NCBI GenBank assembly: GCA_049966155.1
Contig: JBMFVE010000001.1
Coordinates: forward strand, 1 to 64,000
Reading direction: 5' to 3'
DNA length: 64,000 nt
Source: JBMFVE01 sp049966155
GTDB taxonomy: Bacteria > Bacteroidota > Ignavibacteria > Kryptoniales > JAKASW01
The notes beneath the pieces were generated by a model. That model did no database searches and had not been told where the DNA came from. It saw nothing but the letters and a program-made list of their open reading frames with translations. Positions 5,852 through 14,911 of the stretch are shown here, piece by piece. Positions within the stretch are counted from its first letter, which is position 1, and each line of letters begins with the position of its first letter. A program made the translations under genes and the position numbers.

Positions 5852-8227
5852 ATGGCAGGCAGGGTTCTGATCTTTGCGGCATTCGGCGGAATGCTGATAG
5901 CCGCATTTTCATATACATATTCTTTTTTTTCAGGTGACGAAAGACTAACTAAAATAGCCCGGGCTGGTTACCACATTGCTACAGTTTCGGTAATTTTAAC
6001 TGCGGGATATTTTATGAATCTCCTTCTCACCCATCAATTTCAATATACTTACGTATGGAGCTTTAGCTCACTTGAACTCCCTTCCCCGTTGCTTGTGTCA
6101 ACATTTTATGCTGGACAGGAAGGGAGCTTCATGTTATGGACACTTTATACTGTAATTATCGGATTAATCCTGATGAATTATTCCCAAAGGCATCACTATG
6201 AATCATCTGTTATGGGGATATATTCTGCTATTGCATCATTTTTGATCCTTTTAGCTGTCGTAAAAAACCCATTCCTGCATGTCTGGCAAACATGGCCGGA
6301 CACTGTTAAACCAGGTACGATTCCCGATGATGGGAGAGGACTTAACCCGCTTTTGCAAAATTTCTGGATGGTTATCCACCCCCCTGTACTTTTTCTTGGA
6401 TTTGCATCGACAGCTGTACCTTTTGCTCACTCGATATCTGGATTGCTGAGGAGAGATTACAGGAGCTGGATTAATGTCGCTGCTCCATGGACACTCTTCA
6501 GCGCAGCAGTCCTCGGCTTCGGAATTACTCTCGGCGGCTTCTGGGCATATGAAACTCTTGGCTGGGGTGGGTTCTGGGGCTGGGATCCAGTCGAAAATTC
6601 CTCGTTTATTCCCTGGCTCCTGGCAGTTGCATCAGTACATACACTTCTTGTGCAAAGGCGGACAGGTGGATTTCAGAGGGCTAATTTTCTAATGGGGATG
6701 GCACCTTTCCTCCTCGTACTATATAGCACATTCTTAACCAGAAGTGGTGTACTTGGTGATACTTCAGTGCACAGCTTCGTCGACCCTGGAATGTGGGTCT
6801 ATGTGCTTCTTGTAATACTTATTTTGTTTTTTGCTTCAATTGGATTTGGGCTTTATCTCTTCAGACATAAGGAAATACCGAAGAAACAAATTTCTTACAC
6901 GATTACATCAAGAGAATTTGCTCTTTTTCTCGGGGCAGCGTCCCTGACCATAGTTGCAGGCTTTACACTTATTGGAACAAGTGCGCCGCTTATCACGAAT
7001 CTTTTTCAGGGGAAGGCAAGTGCAATAGATACGAGCTACTACGTTAAAACAAATTTGCCTGTTGCAATAATCATTGCCATCATGATGGGACTCGGCCAGC
7101 TGTTCTGGTGGAAGAAATCTAATTCACAGACTTTAATGCGAACTACGCTTCCCCCACTGCTCGCTGCAGCTTTTATAACCGTGATGGTAATTTTTGCAGG
7201 AATGCATGACCCGGCAATGATCCTTTTCTTTCTTGCAAGCGCATTTGCATTCTTCGTCAATTTGCAAATAGCATACAAAATTGCAAAAGGAAACCCTAAC
7301 TATCTGGGTGCATCGCTGGCTCATATAGGAGTGGCACTTCTGTTCATTGGCATTATTGCTTCAACAAGATATGAAAAACACATTACAGTTCCCCTGATCA
7401 AGAACAAGCCTGCTTCTGTGTTCGGATACAAGCTCACATACACTGGAACAACACAGATTGATCAGGAAAAGAGATCGTATAACGTCACAATAGAAAGTGG
7501 ACAGAGCAGGTTCGTTGCACCGCTCATAATGTATGAAAGTTCATACAACGATGGCGCAGTAATGCGCAACCCATACATATTCAGCCTGGTAAACTATGAT
7601 ATCTTCAGCCATCCCTCTCTCCTTGCTTTCATTGGAAAGAACATGCTCACACGCGATCTCTATCTGTCACCTCAGACCATTGAAGTAAGCAGCAGCAATG
7701 GATTTCAGTCGACAAAATACGGCATCACGTTTCAGGTCGATAAGGATGTCCCGATTCAGGTTGGCCAGTACAAATTTGTCTTTAAAGGCTTTAAGGTTGC
7801 TGACGATCAACGTCAGGCTATGATGGAGGGGAAGCCATTTGAACTTGGTTCTATTATTCAGCTTACAAACAAAGAAGGTAAGGTAGAGACAATTGTGCCC
7901 ACAAACCGCATTGCACCCAACGAAACACCAAGTTTTACATCAGCCTTTGCCACAAATGGCGACCAGTTTACCGTGCTGGACATTCATGTGGACGACAGGT
8001 CTAAATCCGCGACAATTCTTGCTGCTTATAAGCCGTCTGACAAATCACCTGATTATAATTTATTAAAGGAAACAGCCAGACCCTCAAACCAGGAAGAAAT
8101 TTTAGTCGTGGAAGCGACTATAAAACCATTTATAAACCTGGTCTGGGGGGGTGTTATAGTGATGGTTATAGGTTTCATTATTGCCTGGCGTAGAAGGAGA
8201 ATGGATTTAATCCGAACAGCAAATTAA
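5852..8227 (+). CDS. ccmF: Heme lyase subunit CcmF
   Basis: A 791-residue polytopic membrane protein, the heme-ligating core of the CcmFH lyase that attaches heme to the CXXCH of apocytochromes. The WWD domain WGGFWGWDPVENSSFIPW lies at ~238-255. Likely axial-histidine segments surround it (FWMVIHPPVLFLGF at ~171-184; DTSVHSFVDPG after the WWD motif). A large periplasmic domain occupies ~520-760, and a last helix with a basic end closes the protein. Length is slightly above the proteobacterial norm. GAGGA lies 6 bases before the ATG. No ccmG or ccmH follows; the operon ends here and a convergent gene begins at 8344. Confidence 0.95.
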   Translation: MAGRVLIFAAFGGMLIAAFSYTYSFFSGDERLTKIARAGYHIATVSVILTAGYFMNLLLTHQFQYTYVWSFSSLELPSPLLVSTFYAGQEGSFMLWTLYTVIIGLILMNYSQRHHYESSVMGIYSAIASFLILLAVVKNPFLHVWQTWPDTVKPGTIPDDGRGLNPLLQNFWMVIHPPVLFLGFASTAVPFAHSISGLLRRDYRSWINVAAPWTLFSAAVLGFGITLGGFWAYETLGWGGFWGWDPVENSSFIPWLLAVASVHTLLVQRRTGGFQRANFLMGMAPFLLVLYSTFLTRSGVLGDTSVHSFVDPGMWVYVLLVILILFFASIGFGLYLFRHKEIPKKQISYTITSREFALFLGAASLTIVAGFTLIGTSAPLITNLFQGKASAIDTSYYVKTNLPVAIIIAIMMGLGQLFWWKKSNSQTLMRTTLPPLLAAAFITVMVIFAGMHDPAMILFFLASAFAFFVNLQIAYKIAKGNPNYLGASLAHIGVALLFIGIIASTRYEKHITVPLIKNKPASVFGYKLTYTGTTQIDQEKRSYNVTIESGQSRFVAPLIMYESSYNDGAVMRNPYIFSLVNYDIFSHPSLLAFIGKNMLTRDLYLSPQTIEVSSSNGFQSTKYGITFQVDKDVPIQVGQYKFVFKGFKVADDQRQAMMEGKPFELGSIIQLTNKEGKVETIVPTNRIAPNETPSFTSAFATNGDQFTVLDIHVDDRSKSATILAAYKPSDKSPDYNLLKETARPSNQEEILVVEATIKPFINLVWGGVIVMVIGFIIAWRRRRMDLIRTAN

Positions 8228-8343
8228 AACAACCTTCACTTTTTGATGTCATCTGAAATTTACCGGTATTTAAAGTTACAGGACATCCTCCCTCCAGAGC
8301 CATTTGTTTAACATTTGAGTTAATGCGCCGACATGTCCCGGTA

Positions 8344-8919
8344 TTAACTGAGAAGTCTTATCACGGCTTTGACTTTACCAAGTAACTCCCCCCCGGTGCC
8401 TGATGCCTCTTTTTCTTTGTTAGCCTCAATGCCGCCAGATAATGACTCTCCGGACAAAACGCGATAAACGACTGCTTCACCGGCAACAAGACCTGCTGCT
8501 ATATCACCAGATTTAACCACTTCTCTCGCTCCCACCAGAACATAGTCACCCTTTGCAATTCCCAGATCAACCCCATCAACTCTATCAATTCGAACAAGAT
8601 AGGATTTTCGATCCCTGACTATAGAATAATCAAGTACCATATATTGCCCACCTCTCCCTTTTTGCTTTATAGGTTTTCCCATGATTGGAACAGCAATGCC
8701 TGTCATACCTGTCGATAGTGTGATTCCCCGACTCTTATCCCGCGCACGGTTAATATATCCTTTTTTCTCCAGAGCCAGAAGGTGCCGCTCTATTCCCCGC
8801 GTCCACCGCACACCAAGATTTTCTGCTATCTCACGAATTGTTGGAGGATATCCCTTTTTCAGGAGATGTCGACTAATAAAATTTAAGACCATTTGCTGCC
8901 GCTTTGTCAATTTATCCAT
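8344..8919 (-). CDS. lexA: LexA-like repressor lacking all self-cleavage residues
   Basis: The N-terminus is a LexA winged helix: LTKRQQMVLNFISRHLLKKG, PPTIREIAENLGVR, then KKGYINR and SRGITL. The C-terminal half aligns with the LexA/S24 dimerisation-protease domain, but every active position is changed. The Ala-Gly cleavage site is Lys-Gln (MGKPIKQ), the catalytic serine of GxSM is Asp (RVDGVDLGIAKGD), and the catalytic lysine of VKR is Tyr (VVYRV). It should bind DNA and dimerise but not cleave itself. I chose the ATG at 8919 because LexA proteins start just before LTKRQ; ATGs at 8946 (AGGA 7 bases upstream) and 8973 are alternatives. It is divergent from degP. A partial S24 relative of other function is possible. 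Confidence 0.82.
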   Translation of the reverse strand: MDKLTKRQQMVLNFISRHLLKKGYPPTIREIAENLGVRWTRGIERHLLALEKKGYINRARDKSRGITLSTGMTGIAVPIMGKPIKQKGRGGQYMVLDYSIVRDRKSYLVRIDRVDGVDLGIAKGDYVLVGAREVVKSGDIAAGLVAGEAVVYRVLSGESLSGGIEANKEKEASGTGGELLGKVKAVIRLLS

Positions 8920-8980
8920 CTGAAACATCCATTCTAATATTATCATTATAAAATCCTGCTTAACGATTAGCAACTACCTG

Positions 8981-8994
8981 TGAAAAACTTTTCA
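8981..8994. promoter_or_regulatory. Palindrome in the lexA-like/degP intergenic region
   Basis: TGAAAAACTTTTCA is a perfect 6-2-6 inverted repeat in the ~140-base gap between two divergent genes. The position suits an operator for the LexA-like protein acting on itself, degP or both. It does not match the Gram-positive or proteobacterial LexA boxes, and a chance AT-rich palindrome is possible. Confidence 0.3.
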
Positions 8995-9060
8995 TCTCAA
9001 ATTAATTGCAGTTTCATTAGTTTCAGGCAATTTTATTATCAGAAAAAAGGAGAAGAGAAT

Positions 9061-10599
9061 ATGTCAATAATAATCAAACGAAAGGTTCTCATGGGTGCGG
9101 CGGCACTCGCCACCGTAGCCGTTGTGTTTGGCCTCACCCTTGGCCTGACTTTTGGAAAAATTGGAAATAACACAAAGGATGTAAAACTCGGAGCGCCTTC
9201 TGCCCCCATAAAAGAGGTTCCTATGGCGGTGCAGCAGCTAAATGATGCATTCATAAATGTAGCAAGAGCAGTAACTCCTGCCGTAGTTCAAATTAAAGTT
9301 ACATCTACTCCAAAGGCAGTATCTGTCCCGGATAACCAGAACCCACCTGACGACTTCTTTAAGTTTTTCTTTGGTCCAGATTTCCCATTTCACAATTTCA
9401 ATATGCCGGCACCAAAGCCTACCCCACAAACAGCACTTGGTTCAGGAATTATAGTCAGTCCAGATGGATATATCCTGACCAACAACCATGTTGTTCAGGG
9501 TGCAGACAAAGATGGAATCCGTGTTACATTGCTTGACAAGCGAAAATTTAGCGCGAAACTCATTGGTCGGGATCCAACTACTGATGTTGCAGTGATAAAA
9601 ATAGATGGGACAGATTTGCCTGTGGCCGCTCTTGGGAACTCAGATAGCCTACAGGTTGGCCAATGGGTACTTGCAATTGGAAACCCGCTTGGTCTGGATT
9701 ATACCGTAACCCAGGGAATTGTAAGTGCGCTTGGAAGAAATATTAATATCATACGCGACCAGTATGGAATTGAAGACTTTATACAAACGGATGCGGCAAT
9801 TAATCCTGGTAATAGTGGCGGCCCACTGGTAAATCTTAAGGGTGAAGTAGTCGGGATTAATTCAGCCATAGCTACAAATACAGGTGGTTATGAGGGATAT
9901 GGATTTGCAGTGCCAATAAATCTGGCAAAGCGAGTTGCTCTCGACCTGATTAAGCACGGAAAGGTTCTCCGCCCGTATATGGGTGTCTCAATTCAGGACA
10001 TTGATCAAATTACTGCTAAGGCCCTCGGTATGAAAGAACCGACAGGAGTCATTGTTCAAAGTGTACAGCCTAATTCGCCAGCAGAAGAAGCCGGAATTAA
10101 ATCAGGAGATGTCATCCTCAAGTTTGATGGACATACTGTTGAACATGCAAATCAGCTTCAAACTATGGTTGCTTCAAAGAGACCGGGTGACAGGGTTGAT
10201 GTGGAAGTTTTCCGTAATGGAAAGAAAATTGATTTAACTGTAACGCTGAAGGAAAGAAACGGCGAGGAATTTGTATCCGCAGAAGGGACAAGCGGAAAGG
10301 CTAACTTAAAATCGCTGGGGATAGATGTAGCATCTGCAGACGCTCAAACCCTGAAAAAGTATGACGCAAAGAACGGCGTCGTTGTAACAAACGTAACACC
10401 GGGCAGCGAGGCAGATGACAGGGGTATCAGTGCAGGCGATCTGATTGTCAGTGTTGACGGAAAAAATGTTAATTCGCCTGAAGAACTTGTTAAAATTATC
10501 AACGCCCATAAACCTGGTGATGCTCTCTTATTTAGAATTATCGATAAGAACAAGGTCAGTGCTTTTATTGGAGTTGAGATTCCTAAAAACAGTGAATAA
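9061..10599 (+). CDS. degP: DegP/HtrA-family periplasmic serine protease
   Basis: A 512-residue Do-type protease and chaperone for misfolded envelope proteins. It has an N-terminal signal anchor (~8-32) and a trypsin-like domain with His143 (LTNNHVV), Asp175 (TTDVAV) and Ser252 (NPGNSGGP). Two PDZ domains follow: one from ~310 (GVIVQSVQPNSPAEEAGI) and one from ~440 (GVVVTNVTPGSEADDRGI). The long linker DDFFKFFFGPDFPF between signal and protease is typical of DegP LA loops. The frame is open 27 codons further up, but the ATG at 9061 has AAGGAGAAGAG 4-12 bases before it and gives a proper signal sequence. A strong hairpin terminator follows at 10636. Confidence 0.96.
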   Translation: MSIIIKRKVLMGAAALATVAVVFGLTLGLTFGKIGNNTKDVKLGAPSAPIKEVPMAVQQLNDAFINVARAVTPAVVQIKVTSTPKAVSVPDNQNPPDDFFKFFFGPDFPFHNFNMPAPKPTPQTALGSGIIVSPDGYILTNNHVVQGADKDGIRVTLLDKRKFSAKLIGRDPTTDVAVIKIDGTDLPVAALGNSDSLQVGQWVLAIGNPLGLDYTVTQGIVSALGRNINIIRDQYGIEDFIQTDAAINPGNSGGPLVNLKGEVVGINSAIATNTGGYEGYGFAVPINLAKRVALDLIKHGKVLRPYMGVSIQDIDQITAKALGMKEPTGVIVQSVQPNSPAEEAGIKSGDVILKFDGHTVEHANQLQTMVASKRPGDRVDVEVFRNGKKIDLTVTLKERNGEEFVSAEGTSGKANLKSLGIDVASADAQTLKKYDAKNGVVVTNVTPGSEADDRGISAGDLIVSVDGKNVNSPEELVKIINAHKPGDALLFRIIDKNKVSAFIGVEIPKNSE

Positions 10600-10635
10600 T
10601 CGGTAAGTTTTGCTCCACTCCCACCCAAAACGCCC

Positions 10636-10672
10636 GGGCGGCAGGTTAAGAACAGACCTGCCGCCCTTTTTA
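10636..10672 (+). terminator. Rho-independent terminator after degP
   Basis: GGGCGGCAGGT (10636-10646) pairs perfectly with ACCTGCCGCCC (10656-10666) across a 9-base loop, followed by a T-run at 10667-10671. It terminates degP. Read from the other strand the stem begins 7 bases after the stop of the convergent DUF971 gene, but only a short T-tract follows it there, so it may be weakly bidirectional. Confidence 0.92.
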
Positions 10673-10673
10673 T

Positions 10674-11021
10674 TCAATCATCTCCGTTGTTCCTGTCGGC
10701 TACTTCCTTCTCTTTAATGTATTCCTCACACAGCTGGCGAAGGTACTCAAAAGAATAAATACCCGTGTTATGACCATCAAGCCAGGTAAGTGCTAAGGCA
10801 TAGTTACCAATTACTTCGGCACCCTTCAGGTTGTATTTCCCCGGCATGATCACATTGAGCTCAGCGGGTTTGTAATCTTTCCAGAGAACAGTTTCACCAG
10901 CACATGAAGCGCATGGACACCTATCGCGCAAATACTTCATTGACAGGACAAATTCTTTTCCGTCATCCCATTTTACCAGTACTGTTTCTTCTGTTTCCTT
11001 TTTGAATTGAGTCGGTATCAC
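10674..11021 (-). CDS. DUF971 (gamma-butyrobetaine hydroxylase N-terminal-like) protein
   Basis: A 115-residue stand-alone DUF971 domain. The family signature is visible: VKWDDGKEF (17-25), LRDRCPCASCAGE (31-43) with Cys35, Cys37 and Cys40 as a probable metal site, then IGNYALALTWLDGHNTGIYSFEYLR. In eukaryotes this domain is the N-terminus of gamma-butyrobetaine hydroxylase; bacterial single-domain versions are linked by some workers to iron-sulfur protein assembly, but their role is unproven. It is the last gene of the minus-strand run that includes the peroxiredoxin. Confidence 0.88.
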   Translation of the reverse strand: MIPTQFKKETEETVLVKWDDGKEFVLSMKYLRDRCPCASCAGETVLWKDYKPAELNVIMPGKYNLKGAEVIGNYALALTWLDGHNTGIYSFEYLRQLCEEYIKEKEVADRNNGDD

Positions 11022-11064
11022 CTGTACTCCAACTTTATTGCAATACCAAATATAATGAATTCAA

Positions 11065-11586
11065 TTATTTCTTTTCACTGAGAGCATGAAGATCTGATAA
11101 AACTTCTTTTGCATGACCTTCCGGATTAACATTTGGATAAATCTTTGCAATTTTTCCATCTGGATTGATAATAAACGTAACCCGTTCAGCATAGCCACGT
11201 TTACTCAGTACGCCGTATTCCTTCACCACCTTCTTTTCCGGATCGGCAAGAAGAATAAAGTTGAGTCCATATTTTTTTGTGAACTCCTTGTGTGAACTTA
11301 CATCATCTACACTAACCCCAAGAACCTGGGCACCGGCTTTCTTTATCTGCATGATATCGTCTCTGAAACTGCACGCTTCGGTTGTGCAACCGGGAGTTTC
11401 ATCTTTCGGATAAAAGTACAAAACCACATACTCACCCTTGAAGTCACTGAGCCTGTGCAACTTCCCATCATTACCACGAAGTTCAAAGTACGGTGCCTTA
11501 TCTCCGACCTTCAGAACTCCTTTTGCACCGGCTGTTCCATAAGCAAGGGCAAGCCCAACTACTGTTAGCAACATGTATCTTATCAT
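11065..11586 (-). CDS. bcp: Exported Bcp/PrxQ-type peroxiredoxin
   Basis: A 173-residue thiol peroxidase of the Bcp/PrxQ family that reduces hydroperoxides. The peroxidatic cysteine is Cys67 in TPGCTTEAC, and Cys72, five residues on, is the usual resolving cysteine, so it is a 2-Cys form. Other family landmarks are KVGDKAPYFEL, VVLYFYPKDETPG and the Arg in KRGYAERVTFIINPDGK. Residues 1-21 are hydrophobic and end in AGA, a probable Sec signal, so the enzyme should act in the periplasm; most Bcp proteins are cytoplasmic. AGGAGG lies just before the start. Confidence 0.93.
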   Translation of the reverse strand: MIRYMLLTVVGLALAYGTAGAKGVLKVGDKAPYFELRGNDGKLHRLSDFKGEYVVLYFYPKDETPGCTTEACSFRDDIMQIKKAGAQVLGVSVDDVSSHKEFTKKYGLNFILLADPEKKVVKEYGVLSKRGYAERVTFIINPDGKIAKIYPNVNPEGHAKEVLSDLHALSEKK

Positions 11587-11600
11587 TGTTTCCTCCTTTT

Positions 11601-12347
11601 TTATTTGAGTTGAACCTCATCAACTTTCATATTTAAATCAAATCCCTCAATATCATCACCGTTGAAATCATAAGCCTGTTTACTGTCATAACCGAGCCAA
11701 TTCCAATTGGTCACCGCCTTCGCAAGGTCCTCTTTACTCATGATTGAAAATTCATCAATTATGTTAGAAAATACCGGGTGATTGTCGTATTTGCCCGGGT
11801 TGACTATAGAAAATACCTTACGGGTGTTAAATACCTGTTTATAAGCTTCATCAGTTACATTTTTTCGGTAAACAATCACTGCCCCGTTGCGAATTGTAAT
11901 CCTCTGGGGTTTTACAAATCTTCCTTCGTCCACAACTTCAAATGAAGCAGAAGAGGCAATCCGTGATGCCTTTATTATAAAATCAAGTACAAGGAAAGCG
12001 TTGAATTCGTTATCAGCCACCCGTGTAAATCCACTGGCAATCATGCCATCCTGATAACCACCTTTTCTTACAAAGATCAGGGCTTCTTTTTGAAGCACAT
12101 TGATAATCTCAGATTCAGTATAACCAAAGCGTTCAAGCTCCTGCATTCTTGCGCGGATTATCTTCAAATTATCCCCAACTTTATCATAATTTGGAAAAAT
12201 TAAATACTTCTTTAAATTTAAATGACCGCCTGTCCAGATGAACTCTAAATCATACCATCTCTGCAGTGATTTTATTTGCTCCCATTCATCGTCTGAAATA
12301 AAATTTTCGGGCCGTTCCGCAACGCTGTAATAAATATTCCTTGCCAT
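11601..12347 (-). CDS. Protein of unknown function
   Basis: A 248-residue intact frame that I cannot assign. There is no signal peptide or membrane segment, so it is probably cytoplasmic. Visible features are an acidic N-terminus (ERPENFISDDEWEQI), a tryptophan/tyrosine-rich part (WYDLEFIWTGGHLNLKKY), a helical stretch (ARMQELERFGYTESEIINVL) and a C-terminal segment NWNWLGYDSKQAYDFNGDDIEGFDL. The ATG comes one base after the riboflavin synthase stop and the peroxiredoxin gene starts 14 bases downstream, so it is inside an operon and almost certainly expressed. Nothing in it resembles a riboflavin enzyme. Confidence 0.75.
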   Translation of the reverse strand: MARNIYYSVAERPENFISDDEWEQIKSLQRWYDLEFIWTGGHLNLKKYLIFPNYDKVGDNLKIIRARMQELERFGYTESEIINVLQKEALIFVRKGGYQDGMIASGFTRVADNEFNAFLVLDFIIKASRIASSASFEVVDEGRFVKPQRITIRNGAVIVYRKNVTDEAYKQVFNTRKVFSIVNPGKYDNHPVFSNIIDEFSIMSKEDLAKAVTNWNWLGYDSKQAYDFNGDDIEGFDLNMKVDEVQLK

Positions 12348-12348
12348 T

Positions 12349-12939
12349 TTATTGCTTTATAATACTCTCCACATACTTTGCCAGTATGTCAACTTCAATA
12401 TTTACCCTGGAACCAGCTTTTAAATATCTGAAATTAGTATTCTCAATCGTATGTGGAATAATGGATACGCGCAATGCATTTTTCAATTTTTCTGCCACCG
12501 TCAGGCTTACACCGTCAATTGCAATGCTTCCGGTTGATACAACATACCGGTTCATTTCTCCTGGAATTTGTATTTCAAAAATCGAACTCATTTTAAGTCG
12601 TTTTATACTCAAAACATTACCAACGCAATCAACATGCCCCTGAACAATATGTCCACCAAATCTCCCATCAGCTTTCATGGCTCTTTCTAAGTTAACACGA
12701 TCTCCGCTGATAAGATTTCCAAGTGTCGTCTTTTTAATGGTTTCTTCAACAGCTTCTACAGAAAATGCCTTTTTTTGTAAATTTACTACTGTCAGGCATA
12801 CTCCGTTAACTGAAACGCTGTCGCCAATTTCCATGGATTCAAGGACCCTGCCGGCTGTAATTGTAAAAGTTCTACTGCGTGATCCTGAACCTCTGACCAC
12901 GCTTATCATACCAACTTCCTCAATAATCCCTGTAAACAC
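12349..12939 (-). CDS. ribE: Riboflavin synthase, alpha chain
   Basis: A 196-residue enzyme that converts two molecules of 6,7-dimethyl-8-ribityllumazine to riboflavin. It starts with MFTGIIEEVG and has two lumazine-binding barrels: SVSVNGVCLTV at ~42-52 with GHIVQGHVDCVG at ~97-108, and the repeat SIAIDGVSLTVAEK at ~138-151 with IPHTIENTNF. Length is normal. It lies 83 bases downstream of ribD on the same strand; ribBA and ribH are not in the window. I saw no FMN riboswitch in the short gap. Confidence 0.96.
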   Translation of the reverse strand: MFTGIIEEVGMISVVRGSGSRSRTFTITAGRVLESMEIGDSVSVNGVCLTVVNLQKKAFSVEAVEETIKKTTLGNLISGDRVNLERAMKADGRFGGHIVQGHVDCVGNVLSIKRLKMSSIFEIQIPGEMNRYVVSTGSIAIDGVSLTVAEKLKNALRVSIIPHTIENTNFRYLKAGSRVNIEVDILAKYVESIIKQ

Positions 12940-13022
12940 TTTAATCCTCCATCCTTACTCTGAATTATAGAAAATGCACCGCTGTTTGCAACTATTCAGT
13001 ACATTTTAATTATTTGCTTGAA

Positions 13023-14138
13023 TCATATTTTTTCACGGTAACCAGCTAACAGTAAATCGACCCCTACATTTTCGGTCTCAATATTATAAATCTTTATTGC
13101 ACTGCCCAGGTCTGAAATGGTAATTCCATCAGAAAAAGTCCTCCCGGCACCAAGGATCTTTGGAGCCATAAAAACCATTATCCTGTCCCATTCTCGAGCT
13201 TTGAGGAAGCTGGAGAACACATCGACTCCCCCTTCAACAAGCACAGATCCAATGTTTTTTTTTGCTAACTTGCTTAAAATGCGCTTCAGGGATATTCGCC
13301 CTTTAACATCGGATTGAATACCGATGAGTTCTATTTCGTGTTTACGGAGCCAGTTTAGCTTATTCTGCCGTTGGGGATCCTTTTTAAGAGAAGATGAAAA
13401 AACAATTAATGTTCTTGCTGCCCTATCATTGAAAATCTTCGAGTTCAGCGGCGATTTTAATAGACCATCAACCACAACTCTAATAGGATTAACACCTCCA
13501 GCATACCGCACAGTCAAAGCAGGGTTGTCCTTTATTATCGTCCCCGCTCCAACAAGAACTGCATCATACTTAGCACGCAATTCATGCACCCGTTTTAAAG
13601 ATTCCATGGAGGTTATATATTTTGATTTGCCGTTTTCAAGAGCCACTTTTCCGTCAACAGAAGCTGCAATTTTCAAAACGACAAAAGGCTTATTTCTCGT
13701 AATATACTTAATAAACGCTTCATTTAGCTTTTTTGCCTCTTCCTGGAGCACACCAACTGATGTTTCTATGCCAGCCTGATTGAGCTTCCTAACTCCCTCA
13801 CCATTAACCCGTGGGTTTGGGTCAAGCATCCCTATGACAACCCTTTTTACTTTTTTCTCAATAAGAAGATCGACACATGGAGGAGTCTTGCCATAAAAAC
13901 TACACGGTTCCAGATTCACGAAAACTTCCGCGCCGGCAACATCTCCACCGGCATTTTTAATAGCGTTAACTTCAGCATGAGCTTCACCAAAGCGCATGTG
14001 ATAACCCTGGCCAATTATTTTTCCGTCGCGCACTATTACACAACCTACCATTGGATTTGGACTGACGTTTCGACCCCCATGGCGTGCGAGCTCCAGTGCA
14101 AGATGCATTACTTCCTCATCATTTAACGACCTTTTCAT
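13023..14138 (-). CDS. ribD: Bifunctional riboflavin deaminase/reductase RibD
   Basis: A 371-residue two-domain enzyme for the second and third steps of riboflavin synthesis. The N-terminal zinc deaminase has HAEVNAI (~54-60) and EPCSFYGKTPPC (~77-88), giving the His and two Cys zinc ligands. The C-terminal NADPH reductase has VLKIAASVDGKVA (~150-162), AVLVGAGTIIKDNPALTVR and VEGGVDVFSSFL. The final TGA overlaps nothing downstream, but its ATG overlaps the upstream SAM hydrolase stop by 4 bases, so those two are coupled. Confidence 0.96.
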   Translation of the reverse strand: MKRSLNDEEVMHLALELARHGGRNVSPNPMVGCVIVRDGKIIGQGYHMRFGEAHAEVNAIKNAGGDVAGAEVFVNLEPCSFYGKTPPCVDLLIEKKVKRVVIGMLDPNPRVNGEGVRKLNQAGIETSVGVLQEEAKKLNEAFIKYITRNKPFVVLKIAASVDGKVALENGKSKYITSMESLKRVHELRAKYDAVLVGAGTIIKDNPALTVRYAGGVNPIRVVVDGLLKSPLNSKIFNDRAARTLIVFSSSLKKDPQRQNKLNWLRKHEIELIGIQSDVKGRISLKRILSKLAKKNIGSVLVEGGVDVFSSFLKAREWDRIMVFMAPKILGAGRTFSDGITISDLGSAIKIYNIETENVGVDLLLAGYREKI

Positions 14139-14911
14139 TCCTTCACTGTCAATTTAATTTTCATACCCATTTTTGCACGGAGGAGTGAAGAGGCATTGCC
14201 ATTCCTGGCTGCAATTTCCAGCAACCCACAGCTACCATGAACCCCACCTAATTTCTTCTCCGGAAGGTCACCATAAGTTGATGCAAATACAGTCACGAAA
14301 TGCCTGCCCAGCGTCAGCTTCACCCTTTTCGTTAAGAGTTCATCATCCCAGAGAAAACCTGTAAATACATTGCCAAAGTGGTCAATGTAAACTACGTTTG
14401 ACTCATTTATCCCGGGAGCAATTGAAGAATAAAACTTTTTTACATGACGATATGAAAATGGACTTCCTAACTCATTAAGACGCAAACCTTTTGAGATGTA
14501 TGCTGCAACCGGGGCAAATATGTCTCTGCCGTGAAATGTGGAGCTTACATCTGATAGAAAGTACCTGTTGTTTTCAACTAAATAAAATTCACGGTTCTCC
14601 GACTCCGCAACTACGTAGTCGAGCAAGCCATTGTCCGGAACAAGATAAAACCTGTTATCCAACCTTGCAGCAATGATTTTTCTTCCTGTGCCAACACCAG
14701 GGTCAACAACAGCAACAAAAACCGTATCCTCAGGAAAAAACCTGTACGATGCCCATAACTGGAATGAAGCCTCCTGAATGTTTTGCGGACGAATTTCATG
14801 AGTTAGATCTATTACCCGCGCAATTGGATTTATTCCTGCTATTACCCCTTTCATTGTGCCAACAAAATAGTCTTTATTTCCAAAATCTGTGAGAAGGACT
14901 ATCAGAGCCAT
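14135..14911 (-). CDS. SAM hydrolase / S-adenosyl-L-methionine hydroxide adenosyltransferase (DUF62)
   Basis: A 258-residue member of the DUF62 family. Motifs: IVLLTDFGNKDYFVGTMKG (4-22), VIDLTHEI (35-42), VFVAVVDPGVGTGRK (65-79) and PDNGLLDYV (93-101). The second half is the family barrel with VYIDHFGNV. Family enzymes use water to split SAM into adenosine and methionine; chlorinase and fluorinase relatives have an extra loop not evident here. It overlaps the upstream Gfo/Idh gene by one base and ribD by four. Confidence 0.92.
   Translation of the reverse strand: MALIVLLTDFGNKDYFVGTMKGVIAGINPIARVIDLTHEIRPQNIQEASFQLWASYRFFPEDTVFVAVVDPGVGTGRKIIAARLDNRFYLVPDNGLLDYVVAESENREFYLVENNRYFLSDVSSTFHGRDIFAPVAAYISKGLRLNELGSPFSYRHVKKFYSSIAPGINESNVVYIDHFGNVFTGFLWDDELLTKRVKLTLGRHFVTVFASTYGDLPEKKLGGVHGSCGLLEIAARNGNASSLLRAKMGMKIKLTVKE

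Noticed and set aside
8228..8343. Possible terminator between ccmF and the convergent lexA-like gene
   Set aside because: The repeated CCGGTATT words are direct, not inverted, and no hairpin with T-run was found.
12940..13022. FMN riboswitch near ribE
   Set aside because: The gap is 83 bases, AT-rich, and lacks the conserved RFN core words.
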